Positions 1-9,982 of a stretch of 64,000 nt of DNA are shown piece after piece; position 1 is the stretch's first letter, and every line of letters begins with the position of its first letter. The stretch is from Cellulomonas sp. URHE0023. GTDB lineage: Bacteria > Actinomycetota > Actinomycetes > Actinomycetales > Cellulomonadaceae. The translations under genes and the position numbers were made by a program. Under the pieces are notes generated by a model. The model worked only from the letters and a program-made list of their open reading frames with translations, did not search any database and was not told the origin of the DNA. The DNA is taken from positions 124,001 through 188,000 of the forward strand of contig NZ_JIAN01000006.1 of the NCBI RefSeq assembly GCF_000688475.1. Reading direction: 5' to 3'.

Positions 1-2
1 TG

Positions 3-242
3 CTGCGCGACCTCGTGCTCGACGACATCGCGTCGCAGGGCTACTGCTTCCAGGTCGACATGGCGTGGCGGTCGGTCCGGCAGGGTGCGCGGGTGCGCGA
101 GGTCCCGATCACGTTCGTCGAGCGCGAGATCGGTACGTCGAAGATGAGCCGCGCGATCGTCGCGGAGGCGCTGGTCAGCGTGACCCGGTGGGGGATAGCA
201 GAACGCTCCCGCCGTGTGGCGGGAGCGTTCAGGCGTTCGTGA
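3..242 (+). CDS. Polyprenol-phosphate mannose synthase, C-terminal fragment
   Basis: Partial gene entering from the left edge; about 79 residues are visible. They carry the end of a GT2 dolichol/polyprenol-phosphate mannosyltransferase: GYCFQVDMAWR, then VPITFVEREIGTSKMS, a block highly conserved in Ppm1/DPM1 enzymes. The family transfers mannose from GDP-mannose to polyprenol phosphate at the inner membrane face, supplying lipoglycan and protein mannosylation. The last residues are Arg-rich and are encoded by one arm of a strong hairpin. The gene converges on rbpA, which is also common in other actinobacteria. I cannot tell whether an N-acyltransferase domain is fused upstream. Confidence 0.85.
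   Translation: MRDLVLDDIASQGYCFQVDMAWRSVRQGARVREVPITFVEREIGTSKMSRAIVAEALVSVTRWGIAERSRRVAGAFRRS
201..230. terminator. Perfect 13-bp stem-loop between converging genes
   Basis: GAACGCTCCCGCC at 201-213 and its exact reverse complement at 218-230 enclose the loop GTGT. There is no T-run, as is usual for actinobacterial terminators. The hairpin lies just before the mannosyltransferase stop (240-242) and 30 bases before the end of rbpA on the other strand, so it can serve both transcripts. Unusually, it is inside the upstream coding sequence. Confidence 0.8.
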
Positions 243-259
243 GGGGTTCGAACCCGTCG

Positions 260-604
260 TCAGGCGCTGCGGCGCAACTTCCCCGAGCGGAGCAGGTCAA
301 GACGCTCGTCGAGGAGCTCCTGGAGCTCACCGACGGTGCGACGCTCGAGCAGCATGTCCCAGTGCGTGCGCGGCGGCTTGCCGGCCTTCACCTCGGGTCG
401 CGACGCGTCGCGAAGCAGTGCCTCCTCGCCGCAACGGCACTCCCACACCACCGGAACGTCGGCCTCGACCGAGAACGGCAGAATGATCGTGTGCCCGTTG
501 GGGCAGTCGTAGTGAGCCTGGAGCCGGGGCGCGAACTCGACGCCGTCTTCCGTCTCCATGCTGTGGGACCCGATGCGCATGCCGCGCAGGGACCGGTTTG
601 CCAT
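260..604 (-). CDS. rbpA: RNA polymerase-binding protein RbpA
   Basis: 114 residues, the normal length for RbpA, an actinobacterial protein that binds RNA polymerase with the principal sigma factor and stabilises the open complex. Seen here: the basic start MANRSLRGMRIG, the core with HYDCPNGH and CRCGEEALL (Cys/His zinc-binding pattern in some homologues), and the C-terminal sigma-interaction helix HWDMLLERRTVGELQELLDE. An upstream extension of the frame is possible, but ATG at 604 has a clear GGAGG ribosome site 8 bases before it and matches family starts. A sigmaR-type promoter candidate precedes it. Identification is firm. Confidence 0.95.
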   Translation of the reverse strand: MANRSLRGMRIGSHSMETEDGVEFAPRLQAHYDCPNGHTIILPFSVEADVPVVWECRCGEEALLRDASRPEVKAGKPPRTHWDMLLERRTVGELQELLDERLDLLRSGKLRRSA

Positions 605-662
605 CGTGGGGAACCTCCGTGCCGTTGTACGGCCGTCGAGAGTGTGTACTTCCACCGGTTCC

Positions 663-688
663 AACGGTGGACGCCCCTCCAGTGTTCC
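663..688 (-). promoter_or_regulatory. Candidate sigmaR/SigH-type promoter for rbpA
   Basis: Reading the minus strand, GGAAC (688-684) is followed after exactly 18 bases by GTT (665-663). This matches the GGAAT/C-N18-GTT pattern recognised by the thiol-stress sigma factors SigR and SigH. rbpA of Streptomyces coelicolor is a known SigR target, so the location makes sense. The predicted 5' leader is about 50 bases. Motif match only. Confidence 0.55.
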
Positions 689-750
689 AGGTAGACGTGA
701 AGGGATGGTGAACGGTGTCAGCAATTGACGGAGAGGCTTAATGTCGCATC

Positions 751-1713
751 GTGACGTTCGAGGCCCCCACCAGGCAGATGACCTTCCGGCAGCTCGGCGA
801 CCTCGGCCCGTCCGTGTCCGTCGCAGGTCTCGGATGCAACACGTTCGGCGCAACGCTCACCCCGGGCGGCGTGCCGGGTCTCGTGTCGGCGGCGCTCGAC
901 GCGGGCATCACGTTCTTCGACACAGCCGATGTCTACGGCGGCACGTTCGGCCAGAGCGAGGAGCTACTGGGCGCGGCCCTCGCGGGCGCGCGCGACCAGG
1001 TGGTGGTCGCGAGCAAGTTCGGCGCCGGCGCTCCGGAGGGCGTCACTGCCGGCTCACGTGAGTACATCCGGGCAGCTGTCGAGGCGTCGCTCAGGCGGCT
1101 ACGGACGGACCGGATCGACCTGTACCAGATGCACGTCCCGGACCCGGTGACGCCGATCGAGGAGACGCTCGCGGCGCTGCACGAGCTGGTGGTGGAAGGA
1201 AAGGTCCGCCACATCGGCTCCTCCAACTTCGCCGCCTGGCAGGTGGTCGACGCCGACTGGACTGCCCGGACCGCGGGAGCTACGGCGTTCGTGTCGGCCC
1301 AGAACCGGTACAACCTGCTGGATCGCGCCGCAGAGAGCGAGCTCGTCCCCGCGCTCGAGCAGGTGGGGGTCGCGCTGATCCCGTACGTCCCGCTCGCCTC
1401 CGGACTCCTGACCGGCAAGTACCGGCGCGACGAGTCCGCACCGGACGGCTCGCGCCTGTCGCGGTGGCCGGACCGACTGGCGCGCGCGGACTTCGACCGG
1501 ATCGACGCGCTGACCACGCTGGCTCGGGAGTGGGGGATCGACCTTCCGACCCTCGCGCTGGGCGGACTGGCGGCGCAGCCTGCGGTGGCCACCGTCATCG
1601 CCGGCGCACGGACCCCTGAGCAGCTGCGCGCGAACGTCGCGTCGATCCTCTGGGAGCCGACGCTCGACCAGCTCGCCGCCATCGACGACGCGTCGACCAG
1701 CCCAGCCGGCTGA
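751..1713 (+). CDS. Aldo/keto reductase
   Basis: 320 residues, normal for an NADP(H)-dependent aldo/keto reductase with a TIM barrel. The catalytic tetrad is visible: Asp and Tyr in FFDTADVYGG, Lys in VVVASKFG and His in YQMHVPDP. The C-terminal NADP-binding segment AVATVIAGARTPEQL is also present. Closest in style to YdhF/KvbetA-like general aldehyde/ketone reductases; substrate unknown. GTG at 751 has GGAGAGG 14 bases upstream, a long spacing; the family-like start MTFRQLGDLG at 778 is an equally plausible alternative. Ends 1 base before the convergent gene, with no terminator between them. Confidence 0.9.
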   Translation: MTFEAPTRQMTFRQLGDLGPSVSVAGLGCNTFGATLTPGGVPGLVSAALDAGITFFDTADVYGGTFGQSEELLGAALAGARDQVVVASKFGAGAPEGVTAGSREYIRAAVEASLRRLRTDRIDLYQMHVPDPVTPIEETLAALHELVVEGKVRHIGSSNFAAWQVVDADWTARTAGATAFVSAQNRYNLLDRAAESELVPALEQVGVALIPYVPLASGLLTGKYRRDESAPDGSRLSRWPDRLARADFDRIDALTTLAREWGIDLPTLALGGLAAQPAVATVIAGARTPEQLRANVASILWEPTLDQLAAIDDASTSPAG

Positions 1714-1714
1714 C

Positions 1715-2227
1715 TCACCACTCGAGCATTCGTGCGCGGCTCTGGCCGATCGCTGCGACGCCCCACAGGCGCATGCCGATCGCGTCGGCGCCCTCCCGGA
1801 GCGAACGCGTCCAGGACTCCTCGAACGCCCCTCGGTCTCCACCGGCAGCGCGCACGAGGCCGACGAGCACCGATCCTCCCGGCCCGTCCTCGGCGAGCAC
1901 CGATCCGAGGACGTCCAGCAGGCGTCGCACCACCTCTCGGTCGGCGTGCAGCGGCACGTCCGTGATGGGCAGCACTGTCGGGAGCGTGTACCCCTGGGCG
2001 TCGACCATGACGAACCACAGGGCCGGCTCACCCGCGCGCTGCGCACCCACCAGTGCGAGGAGCACGGCCAGCGCGTCATCGGGCGTCCGGACCGGCCCGA
2101 CCGGGTGCTCCGGCAGGTCGTCGTCCGGACCGCCGTGCTCCCACTCGAGCGCGTCCCATTCCCTGCTCGCGCGGTGGGCGTCCCACTGCCGGTCGTACCA
2201 GTCGTCGTCGTACCCGTGCGCCGTCAT
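1715..2227 (-). CDS. Conserved hypothetical protein
   Basis: 170 residues, not recognised as a named family. The N-terminus is very polar and rich in Asp, Trp and Arg (HGYDDDWYDRQWDAHRASRE). The rest looks like a compact alpha/beta domain with ALAVLLALVGAQRAG and a strand LWFVMVDAQGYTLPTVLPI. No signal peptide, membrane helix or metal motif. Start taken at ATG 2227 rather than 24 bases upstream because the shorter N-terminus is more natural; no strong ribosome site decides it. Convergent with the aldo/keto reductase, so function cannot be read from context. Confidence 0.6.
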   Translation of the reverse strand: MTAHGYDDDWYDRQWDAHRASREWDALEWEHGGPDDDLPEHPVGPVRTPDDALAVLLALVGAQRAGEPALWFVMVDAQGYTLPTVLPITDVPLHADREVVRRLLDVLGSVLAEDGPGGSVLVGLVRAAGGDRGAFEESWTRSLREGADAIGMRLWGVAAIGQSRARMLEW

Positions 2228-2303
2228 GCGACAACCCTGGATGCCGGGCAACGGCTCGAACGGGTTAGCTGGGTGCCGACGTCAGGGCCGGGCTGGGGTC
2301 GGC

Positions 2304-2786
2304 TCAGGCCAGGTGCGCGGTCAACGCCTCGACGACGAGGGCGTGGTCGTCCGCCTGCGGAAGGCCCGAGACGGTCACGACACCGACGATGCCGACGTCG
2401 CGCACACGGATCGGGAACGCGCCACCGTGGGCGGCGTACTCGCGCAGCGGCAGGTCGTGCTGCTCGTTGAATGTCGTGCCCTTGGCCTTGGCACGCAGGC
2501 CGACGAGGTAGGACGGCGCGCCGAACCGAAGGACGACCCGGACCTTGCGGGCGACCCAGGTGTCGTTGTCGGCCGTCGTGCCTGCCCGCGCGGCGTGGAA
2601 GACCTGCTGCGTGCCGTGCTGGATGTCCACGGTGATCGGCAGGTCGCGCTCCTGCCCCAGCTCGACCAGCAGGCAGCCGAGCTCCCACGCGTCGTCGTGG
2701 GTGAACCGGCTGAACACCAGGTCGCGCTCCTGCTGCTCGATGGTGGCGATGGTTCGCTGGATCTGGGTGACGTCGTCGGCGCTCAT
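2304..2786 (-). CDS. UPF0303 / HbpS-GlcG-like (heme-degrading domain) protein
   Basis: 160 residues, normal for the UPF0303 branch of the HbpS/GlcG fold, small oligomeric proteins sometimes annotated as heme-degrading. Family hallmarks are the N-terminal helix RTIATIEQQERDLVF, DIQHGTQQVFH, and the C-terminal PIRVRDVGIVGVVTVSGLP with QADDHALVV. True heme binding has been shown for only a few relatives, so activity is uncertain. Its ATG overlaps the stop of the upstream flavin oxidase fusion by 4 bases (ATGA), implying translational coupling and a shared redox task. Cytoplasmic; no signal peptide. Confidence 0.8.
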   Translation of the reverse strand: MSADDVTQIQRTIATIEQQERDLVFSRFTHDDAWELGCLLVELGQERDLPITVDIQHGTQQVFHAARAGTTADNDTWVARKVRVVLRFGAPSYLVGLRAKAKGTTFNEQHDLPLREYAAHGGAFPIRVRDVGIVGVVTVSGLPQADDHALVVEALTAHLA

Positions 2787-5053
2787 GACGACATCGTGGC
2801 ACGCGGCGCGGCGGCCTCCGGTTGCACGCCGAAGTTGCCGTCGAACACGTGCTCCGGGTCGTAGGTCACCTTGAGACGGGCGATCCTGCTCAGCGTCTCG
2901 GGCGGGAACGCCTGAGCGAGGCGGGCGGGCGACTGGTCGGTCTCGAAGCTCAGGTAGACGCCGTCCAGGTGCGGCGCGAGCCGTTCCCACCACTGGTCGA
3001 TCTGTGCCCGCCTGCTGCCTCTCACCGCTGCGGCGAGCGAGAAGTTCTGCGTCCGGTGCGCGTACGCCGTGGCCGAGGGGTCGAGGTCGTTGACGGCACC
3101 TCCGACAGACCGAAGCTGCACCATGTCGGACACCCCCGACGCCACGAGGTCGCCCAGCAAGGCGGCCAGCTCGGGTGTCACGTGGTCGATGAGCCCGCCG
3201 CGGGACGCGGGCGCAGGACCGCCGGTGTGCGGACCGTGGTGCGCGGGCACGACGGTCGAGTACGGCACCACCCGAGCGTGTTGCTGGAGGACGGGTGCAA
3301 GGTCGAGGAACGGTTCCAACGACGCGACCGCGGCGTCCGTGTCGTCGTTCGCCCAGACGACGATCGTGTACCCGATGGCGGGGTTCTGGCCGTTCGCGGG
3401 GATCACCGTGAGGAAGCTGGTGAGCTCGCGCGGCGACCTCTCCACGAGCGCAGCCCAGGACTCCAGGAAGGCGGCGGTGTCCGTGGCGTCGAAGAGGATC
3501 GTCGCGTGGACGACGTCGCCCACCTGCGCCGCCTCGATCTCGACGGCCGTGAGGATGCCGAAGTTCGCGCCCGCGCCGCGGACGGCCCACAGCAGGTCGG
3601 GCTCGTGCTCGTGATCCGCACGGACGATCCTGCCGTCCGCCAGCACGAGCTCGGCCGCGACCACGTGGTCCAGCGTCAAGCCGTACGAGCGTGCGAGGAA
3701 CCCTTGGCCGCCGGCCGTGACGAGACCACCGACTCCGACGTCGCCGTAGTCTCCTGAGCTGATCGCGAGCCCGTGCGGCGAGAGCGCGGAGGCGACGTCG
3801 CCCCAGCGGGCGCCGGCGCCGAGCCGGACCAGCCCGCGGTCCGCGTCCAGCACCTCGATGGTGTCGAGCCTCCCGACGTCGATGACGATGCCACCGTCGT
3901 TGGTCGCACGGCCGCTGATCCCGTGACCGCCGCTACGGACGGCCAACGGAACGTCCTGGGCTCGTGCGAACACGATCGCGTCGCTGACGTCCTGGGGCGA
4001 CGTCGCACGGATCACGATGCCGGGGGAGCCGGAGTACACGTAGGTGGAACGTACGCGCCCGTACTCCCGGTCCCCGGGCTCCACGGCCTTGCCGACGAGG
4101 GAGGCCGGGAGACCGTCGTAGTCGATGCCCGGATGACGTCTGGCGAGGGCCGCCGCCGGACGGACCGCCCCGGTCGCTGTGCCCGACGAGAATCGCTCAG
4201 CCGCGACTGCCTCACGCACCGCGGGCGCAACCTCCTGCCCGAAGACTGCCAGCGCACGGTCGTCGTCGCTCGCAACGATGAACGTCGCGATCCCGTCCTG
4301 GAGGACCAGCGCGACAAGCTCGTCCACCCACTGCTCCGTCGAGCCCTGCGGACCGCTGCCGACGTTGAGCAGCCGCCGGATCTCACGAGCGTCGCGGCCT
4401 GCGGCGTGGGCCGCCTCGTCGATCGCGGCGTTGCCCCGAGCCAGGTCACCAGGCTGGAGATAGCCCTGGCTCGGCAGCCACCCATCAGCCTTGGCGCCCA
4501 CGAGCCGGAGCATCCGCGGCTTGTACGCGCCGAGCCAGATCGGAATGTCATGGGCTGGCGCCGGTCCGCGTTTCGCGCCGTCGACGGCATGGAACGTGCC
4601 ATGCACGCGCAGCGGCGCCCGCTCGTCGGCGTCCCAGATGCCACGGATGATGTCGATCGCCTCGTCGAGCGCGGTGACGGCCTCGCCTGGGGTCTTCCGC
4701 GGCGCTCCCATGGCGACGATCGCGTCCCAGAACGCGCCGGAGCCCAGTCCGAGTGCGAGCCGACCCCCGGACAGCAGATCGAGGCTCGCAGCTGCCCTTG
4801 CGAGGACCGCTGGTGGACGCAGCGGCACGTTGAGCACGTTGCCGGACAGCTGCACGGTCGACGTGGACGCCGCCACCCATGAGAGGAGCGTCCACGTGTC
4901 CAGGAACGCGGGCTGGTACGGATGGTCCTGGAAGGTCACGAGGTCGAGCCCGACCCGCTCGCTGGTCTGCGCCAGGGCGACCACCCGCTGCGGGTCCTTC
5001 GCCGACGGCGTCAGGAAGCTGCCGAAGACGAGGTCATGGCCGTAGTCGGGCAC
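2783..5053 (-). CDS. Fusion: LLM-class flavin-dependent oxidoreductase + BBE-type FAD oxidase
   Basis: 756 residues combining two flavoenzymes. Residues about 1-290 are a luciferase-like (bacterial LLM, FMN or F420) TIM barrel: FGSFLTPSAKDP, LDLLSGGRLALGLGSG, HDIPIWLGAYKPRMLRLVG, KADGWLPS. Residues about 330-745 are a berberine-bridge-enzyme-like FAD oxidase: RSGGHGISGRATNDGG with the His that normally carries FAD, VGVGGLVTAGGQGFLARSYG, and a C-terminal YDPEHVF. The second covalent Cys of bicovalent members (GxC) is absent: the segment reads GDYGDVG. Start set at GTG 5053 because GGAAGG lies 8 bases upstream; a TTG start 36 bases earlier is less likely. The gene is one uninterrupted frame. 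Substrate unknown. Confidence 0.85.
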   Translation of the reverse strand: MPDYGHDLVFGSFLTPSAKDPQRVVALAQTSERVGLDLVTFQDHPYQPAFLDTWTLLSWVAASTSTVQLSGNVLNVPLRPPAVLARAAASLDLLSGGRLALGLGSGAFWDAIVAMGAPRKTPGEAVTALDEAIDIIRGIWDADERAPLRVHGTFHAVDGAKRGPAPAHDIPIWLGAYKPRMLRLVGAKADGWLPSQGYLQPGDLARGNAAIDEAAHAAGRDAREIRRLLNVGSGPQGSTEQWVDELVALVLQDGIATFIVASDDDRALAVFGQEVAPAVREAVAAERFSSGTATGAVRPAAALARRHPGIDYDGLPASLVGKAVEPGDREYGRVRSTYVYSGSPGIVIRATSPQDVSDAIVFARAQDVPLAVRSGGHGISGRATNDGGIVIDVGRLDTIEVLDADRGLVRLGAGARWGDVASALSPHGLAISSGDYGDVGVGGLVTAGGQGFLARSYGLTLDHVVAAELVLADGRIVRADHEHEPDLLWAVRGAGANFGILTAVEIEAAQVGDVVHATILFDATDTAAFLESWAALVERSPRELTSFLTVIPANGQNPAIGYTIVVWANDDTDAAVASLEPFLDLAPVLQQHARVVPYSTVVPAHHGPHTGGPAPASRGGLIDHVTPELAALLGDLVASGVSDMVQLRSVGGAVNDLDPSATAYAHRTQNFSLAAAVRGSRRAQIDQWWERLAPHLDGVYLSFETDQSPARLAQAFPPETLSRIARLKVTYDPEHVFDGNFGVQPEAAAPRATMSS

Positions 5054-5077
5054 GGTGCGCACCTTCCGCGTAGGTAA

Positions 5078-5089
5078 TTGATGCTTCAA
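5078..5089. promoter_or_regulatory. Near-palindrome in divergent intergenic region
   Basis: TTGATGCTTCAA is a 12-base near-perfect palindrome (10 of 12 positions) in the A/T-richest part of the interval between the flavin oxidase fusion and the UvrA-like gene. Its size and TTGA...TCAA arms suit a MarR- or TetR-type operator. No regulator gene is adjacent, so this is only a candidate. Confidence 0.3.
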
Positions 5090-5178
5090 CCATACGCCGC
5101 TTCGCGTCGTCCACTCGCGAACGGGGGAGCGGCGGCTGACCTGCCCGTGCGTCGGACCCGCGTGGCAAGATCTCGCGG

Positions 5179-7530
<2,352 letters not shown>

Positions 7531-7601
7531 GGCCTGCCGTCACATCTCCACGGCGGGAAACGTCAACCCATCGAGACCACAACTCGAAGGGGATGACGGA
7601 C

Positions 7602-8030
7602 ATGACGAACGCCACGACAGCAACGACGACCGGCGGATTCACGGACGAAGAGCGCGACGCCATGAAGGAGCGCGCCGCGGAGGTCCACGGGAAGAAGGGC
7701 GACGGTCTCGTCGAGCTCCTGGGCAAGATCGCCGAGATGGAGGACGCCGACCGGGTGATGGCCGAGCGGCTGCACATGCTGGTCAGCGACGCGGCCCCTG
7801 ATCTCACACCGAAGACCTGGTACGGCATGCCCGCCTACGCCAAGGACGGCAAGGTCGTGCTCTTCTTCAAGCCGGCCGCCAAGTTCAAGGCCCGCTACGC
7901 GACGATCGGGTTCAGCGACTCGGCCGCGCTCGACGACGGCCCGATGTGGCCGACGGAGTTCGCGCTCACCGAGCTGACCACCGCCGCCGAGGACCGGATC
8001 GTGTCCCTGGTGAAGCAGGCGGCGGCCTAG
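7602..8030 (+). CDS. DUF1801-like small protein, copy 1
   Basis: 142 residues of the DUF1801/YdhG-like family. Core features are FTDEERDAMKERAAEVHGKK, DLTPKTWYGMPAYAKDGKVV and a C-terminal helical part after ALDDGPMWP. The fold is small and cytoplasmic; some relatives are called iron chaperones but function is not established for this type. ATG 7602 was chosen because GAAGGGG lies 9 bases upstream; ATG 7593 would sit almost on that site. It follows the UvrA-like gene by 71 bases and is followed by a paralogue of identical length. Confidence 0.8.
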   Translation: MTNATTATTTGGFTDEERDAMKERAAEVHGKKGDGLVELLGKIAEMEDADRVMAERLHMLVSDAAPDLTPKTWYGMPAYAKDGKVVLFFKPAAKFKARYATIGFSDSAALDDGPMWPTEFALTELTTAAEDRIVSLVKQAAA

Positions 8031-8050
8031 CGTCCGTCGCGGCGGCTTCC

Positions 8051-8123
8051 GGCCCCTCGCGGGCCGCACACCGTCTCCGTAGGCTCGTCACCGGTCGCCG
8101 GCCCACACGCGGCCGGTGGCGAC
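8051..8123 (+). terminator. Two hairpins between the tandem paralogues
   Basis: GGCCC-CTCGC-GGGCC at 8051-8065 is a 5-bp stem. At 8094-8123 a larger hairpin forms: GTCGCCGGCC pairs with GGCC and GGCGAC across a 3-base bulge around a 7-base loop. No T-run follows. These could end or attenuate the first paralogue's transcript; no experimental sign either way. Confidence 0.35.
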
Positions 8124-8149
8124 CCTCGACCTGGTACGGAGAGTGTGCG

Positions 8150-8578
8150 ATGGCGGAGACGAACAAGTCGTCCGAAAGCTTCACCACGGAAGAGCGCGCG
8201 GCGATGAAGGAACGCGCCAGGGAGGTCCGCCGCCAGAGCAAGAAGGCGGACGGCGAGGCGGACCTGCTCGCCAAGATCGCCGAGATGAACCCCGAAGAAC
8301 GTTTGATCGCCGAACGAATCCACGCGATCGTCCAAGACGTCGCCCCGGACCTGACGCCCAAGACCTGGTACGGGCAGCCCGCATGGGAGAAGGACGGCAA
8401 GATCGTCTGCTTCTTCCAGGCGTCCTCGAAGTTCAAGACGAGGTACTCGACGTTCGGCTTCAACGATTCCGCGGCGCTGGACGACGGTTCGATGTGGCCG
8501 GTGGCGTTCGCGCTGACCAAGCTGACGCAGGCCGACGAGAAGAAGATCGCCGAGCTGGTGAAGAACGCGGTCGGCTGA
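8150..8578 (+). CDS. DUF1801-like small protein, copy 2
   Basis: 142 residues, exactly the length of the preceding gene and clearly its paralogue: shared FTTEERAAMKERAREV, DLTPKTWYGQPAWEKDGKIV, KFKTRYSTFGFNDSAALDDG and MWPVAFALTKL. Differences concentrate in a Lys-rich stretch near residues 25-40 (RRQSKKADGEADLLAKIAEM) and at the C-terminus. ATG 8150 has GGAG about 8 bases upstream. The intervening 119 bases contain hairpins, so the copies may be separately controlled. Function unknown; the Tyr/Trp-rich central block is the conserved surface. Confidence 0.8.
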   Translation: MAETNKSSESFTTEERAAMKERAREVRRQSKKADGEADLLAKIAEMNPEERLIAERIHAIVQDVAPDLTPKTWYGQPAWEKDGKIVCFFQASSKFKTRYSTFGFNDSAALDDGSMWPVAFALTKLTQADEKKIAELVKNAVG

Positions 8579-8727
8579 CCGGTCGGGTCCCGGAGCCGGC
8601 GCGTCTAGGGTCGCGTTCCGGACTGGTACACAGACGTATCAGGTTGCGACGAGTCGACCGTCGCGGCGCAGCTGCCCGGCATCGGTCCACCGGCGCACTC
8701 GTCCTAGTTAAGTGCCGATAATGCACA

Positions 8728-9855
8728 TTATGACATTACGTCTTCGTGGCGCACGCCCACGGACTGGGCGAACGCACGGACACGAGCCGCCATCGCTGCG
8801 GGCACCTCCGCGACCGTGAAGTGGCCGCCCTCATCGAGCCGCTCGAAGACCCGCAGATCGCGGTAGAACCGGCGGGCGACGCTCTCCGGGTTGTCGTGCT
8901 CGTGACGCTGCACGAAGACCGCGGCCGGCACCTCGACAGGTGGGATCGTCGCGTCCGCGCCGTCGAAGGATGTGCGGAAGGACGTGGCGATCGACTGCGT
9001 CGCCCAGTAGATCGTCGCCTCCGTGAGGATCCGGTCCCGAGCGATGCGCGACTCGACGGCTGCCGGATCTCCCTTCGGCGTGTCACTCCACTCGACGAGC
9101 TTCTCGGTGATCCAGGCGAGGAGCCCGGCGGGTGAGTCGTTCAGCGCCGCAGCGACCGTGTCCGGACGGGTGCTCTGGACGTGGGCGTAGCCGGCCTGGT
9201 CGTACCAGCCCTCCCCCATCCGGTCGTAGAAGGCGCGCTCCACCGGGTCGGTCGTCGCCTCGCGCTCGTCCTGCGTCAGGAAGTGCGCGTGCGTCACCAC
9301 GATGCCTGCCACGGACTCGGGGTGCGTGGCGGCGAGGAGGTCGCTCACGTTGGCGGTGAGGTCCTCGCCGTAGGTCAGGAACCGGCGGTAGCCCAGCACA
9401 TCGGTCATCAGCGTGTGCATCAGCTCCGCCAGTCGTTGCTCGCTCATCGCCTCGTCGCCCCAGGCGGGCGAGAAGGCGAAGCCCGGCAGGCTGGGCACCA
9501 CCACATGGAAGTCCGGCAGCAGGTCGGCGAAGTCGAGCTGCAGCGCGAACGTGTGCGGCCAGCCGTGCATGACCAGGATCGCGGGGGCGTCGGGGTTGGA
9601 CGAGCGCAGGTGGGCGACGTGGAGCGTCGTGCCGTCGACGTCCGCCAGGACCTGCGGGTGCCCGTTGAGCCACGCCTCCCGGGCACGCCAGTCGAATGCA
9701 GACCAGGAGCCGACCAGCTCCCGCAGGTAGGTGGCCGACATCCCCGAGGCTGGGCGGCGCGGCGAGTCGTCGCGGAACCGGGTGGCAGCGAGGCGGCCCC
9801 GCAGGTCCTCCAGGACCGCGTCGGGCACGTGGACGGTGAACGGTCGGGTGCTCAT
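8728..9855 (-). CDS. Epoxide hydrolase-like alpha/beta hydrolase
   Basis: 375 residues with an N-terminal EHN domain (FTVHVPDAVLEDLRGRLAAT) and an alpha/beta-hydrolase core. HGWPHTF is the oxyanion-hole motif of epoxide hydrolases. The nucleophile elbow reads GEDLT where the family usually has GGDWG: the Asp is kept but flanking residues differ, so substrate range may be shifted. The catalytic His is in DEGGHFTVAE near the end. No signal peptide, so cytoplasmic. The gene ends in TAA within an A/T-rich island. It is divergent from the DHFR-like/HxlR operon, whose regulator could also act here, though no operator is evident at its own start. Confidence 0.85.
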   Translation of the reverse strand: MSTRPFTVHVPDAVLEDLRGRLAATRFRDDSPRRPASGMSATYLRELVGSWSAFDWRAREAWLNGHPQVLADVDGTTLHVAHLRSSNPDAPAILVMHGWPHTFALQLDFADLLPDFHVVVPSLPGFAFSPAWGDEAMSEQRLAELMHTLMTDVLGYRRFLTYGEDLTANVSDLLAATHPESVAGIVVTHAHFLTQDEREATTDPVERAFYDRMGEGWYDQAGYAHVQSTRPDTVAAALNDSPAGLLAWITEKLVEWSDTPKGDPAAVESRIARDRILTEATIYWATQSIATSFRTSFDGADATIPPVEVPAAVFVQRHEHDNPESVARRFYRDLRVFERLDEGGHFTVAEVPAAMAARVRAFAQSVGVRHEDVMS

Positions 9856-9909
9856 GGCCCGACGCTACGGACGCCCTCCGACACCCCGGCGGTACCACCG
9901 AGCGGGCCG

Positions 9910-9939
9910 TTGACCCAAGGACTTGTTTTTTGCAAGTAT
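9910..9939 (+). promoter_or_regulatory. Promoter and HxlR-type operator candidate
   Basis: TTGACC (9910-9915) lies 18 bases from AAGTAT (9934-9939), a plausible -35/-10 pair. Overlapping the -10 is an inverted repeat, ACTTG (9921-9925), TTTTTTG, CAAGT (9933-9937). The arms fit the ACTTGC...GCAAGT type of site seen upstream of many HxlR-controlled genes, and an HxlR regulator is the second gene of this operon. Binding there would block the promoter, giving autorepression. Confidence 0.5.
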
Positions 9940-9982
9940 CAGGATCTCGAAGTCATCCGAACGACCGGGAAGGCGACTCACC

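Noticed and set aside
8718-8731. A/T-rich perfect inverted repeat ATAATG-CA-CATTAT at the end of the epoxide-hydrolase-like gene
   Set aside because: It overlaps the TAA stop and has a 2-base spacer, too tight for a hairpin. It lies downstream of both flanking genes, so neither an operator nor a terminator role is supported.
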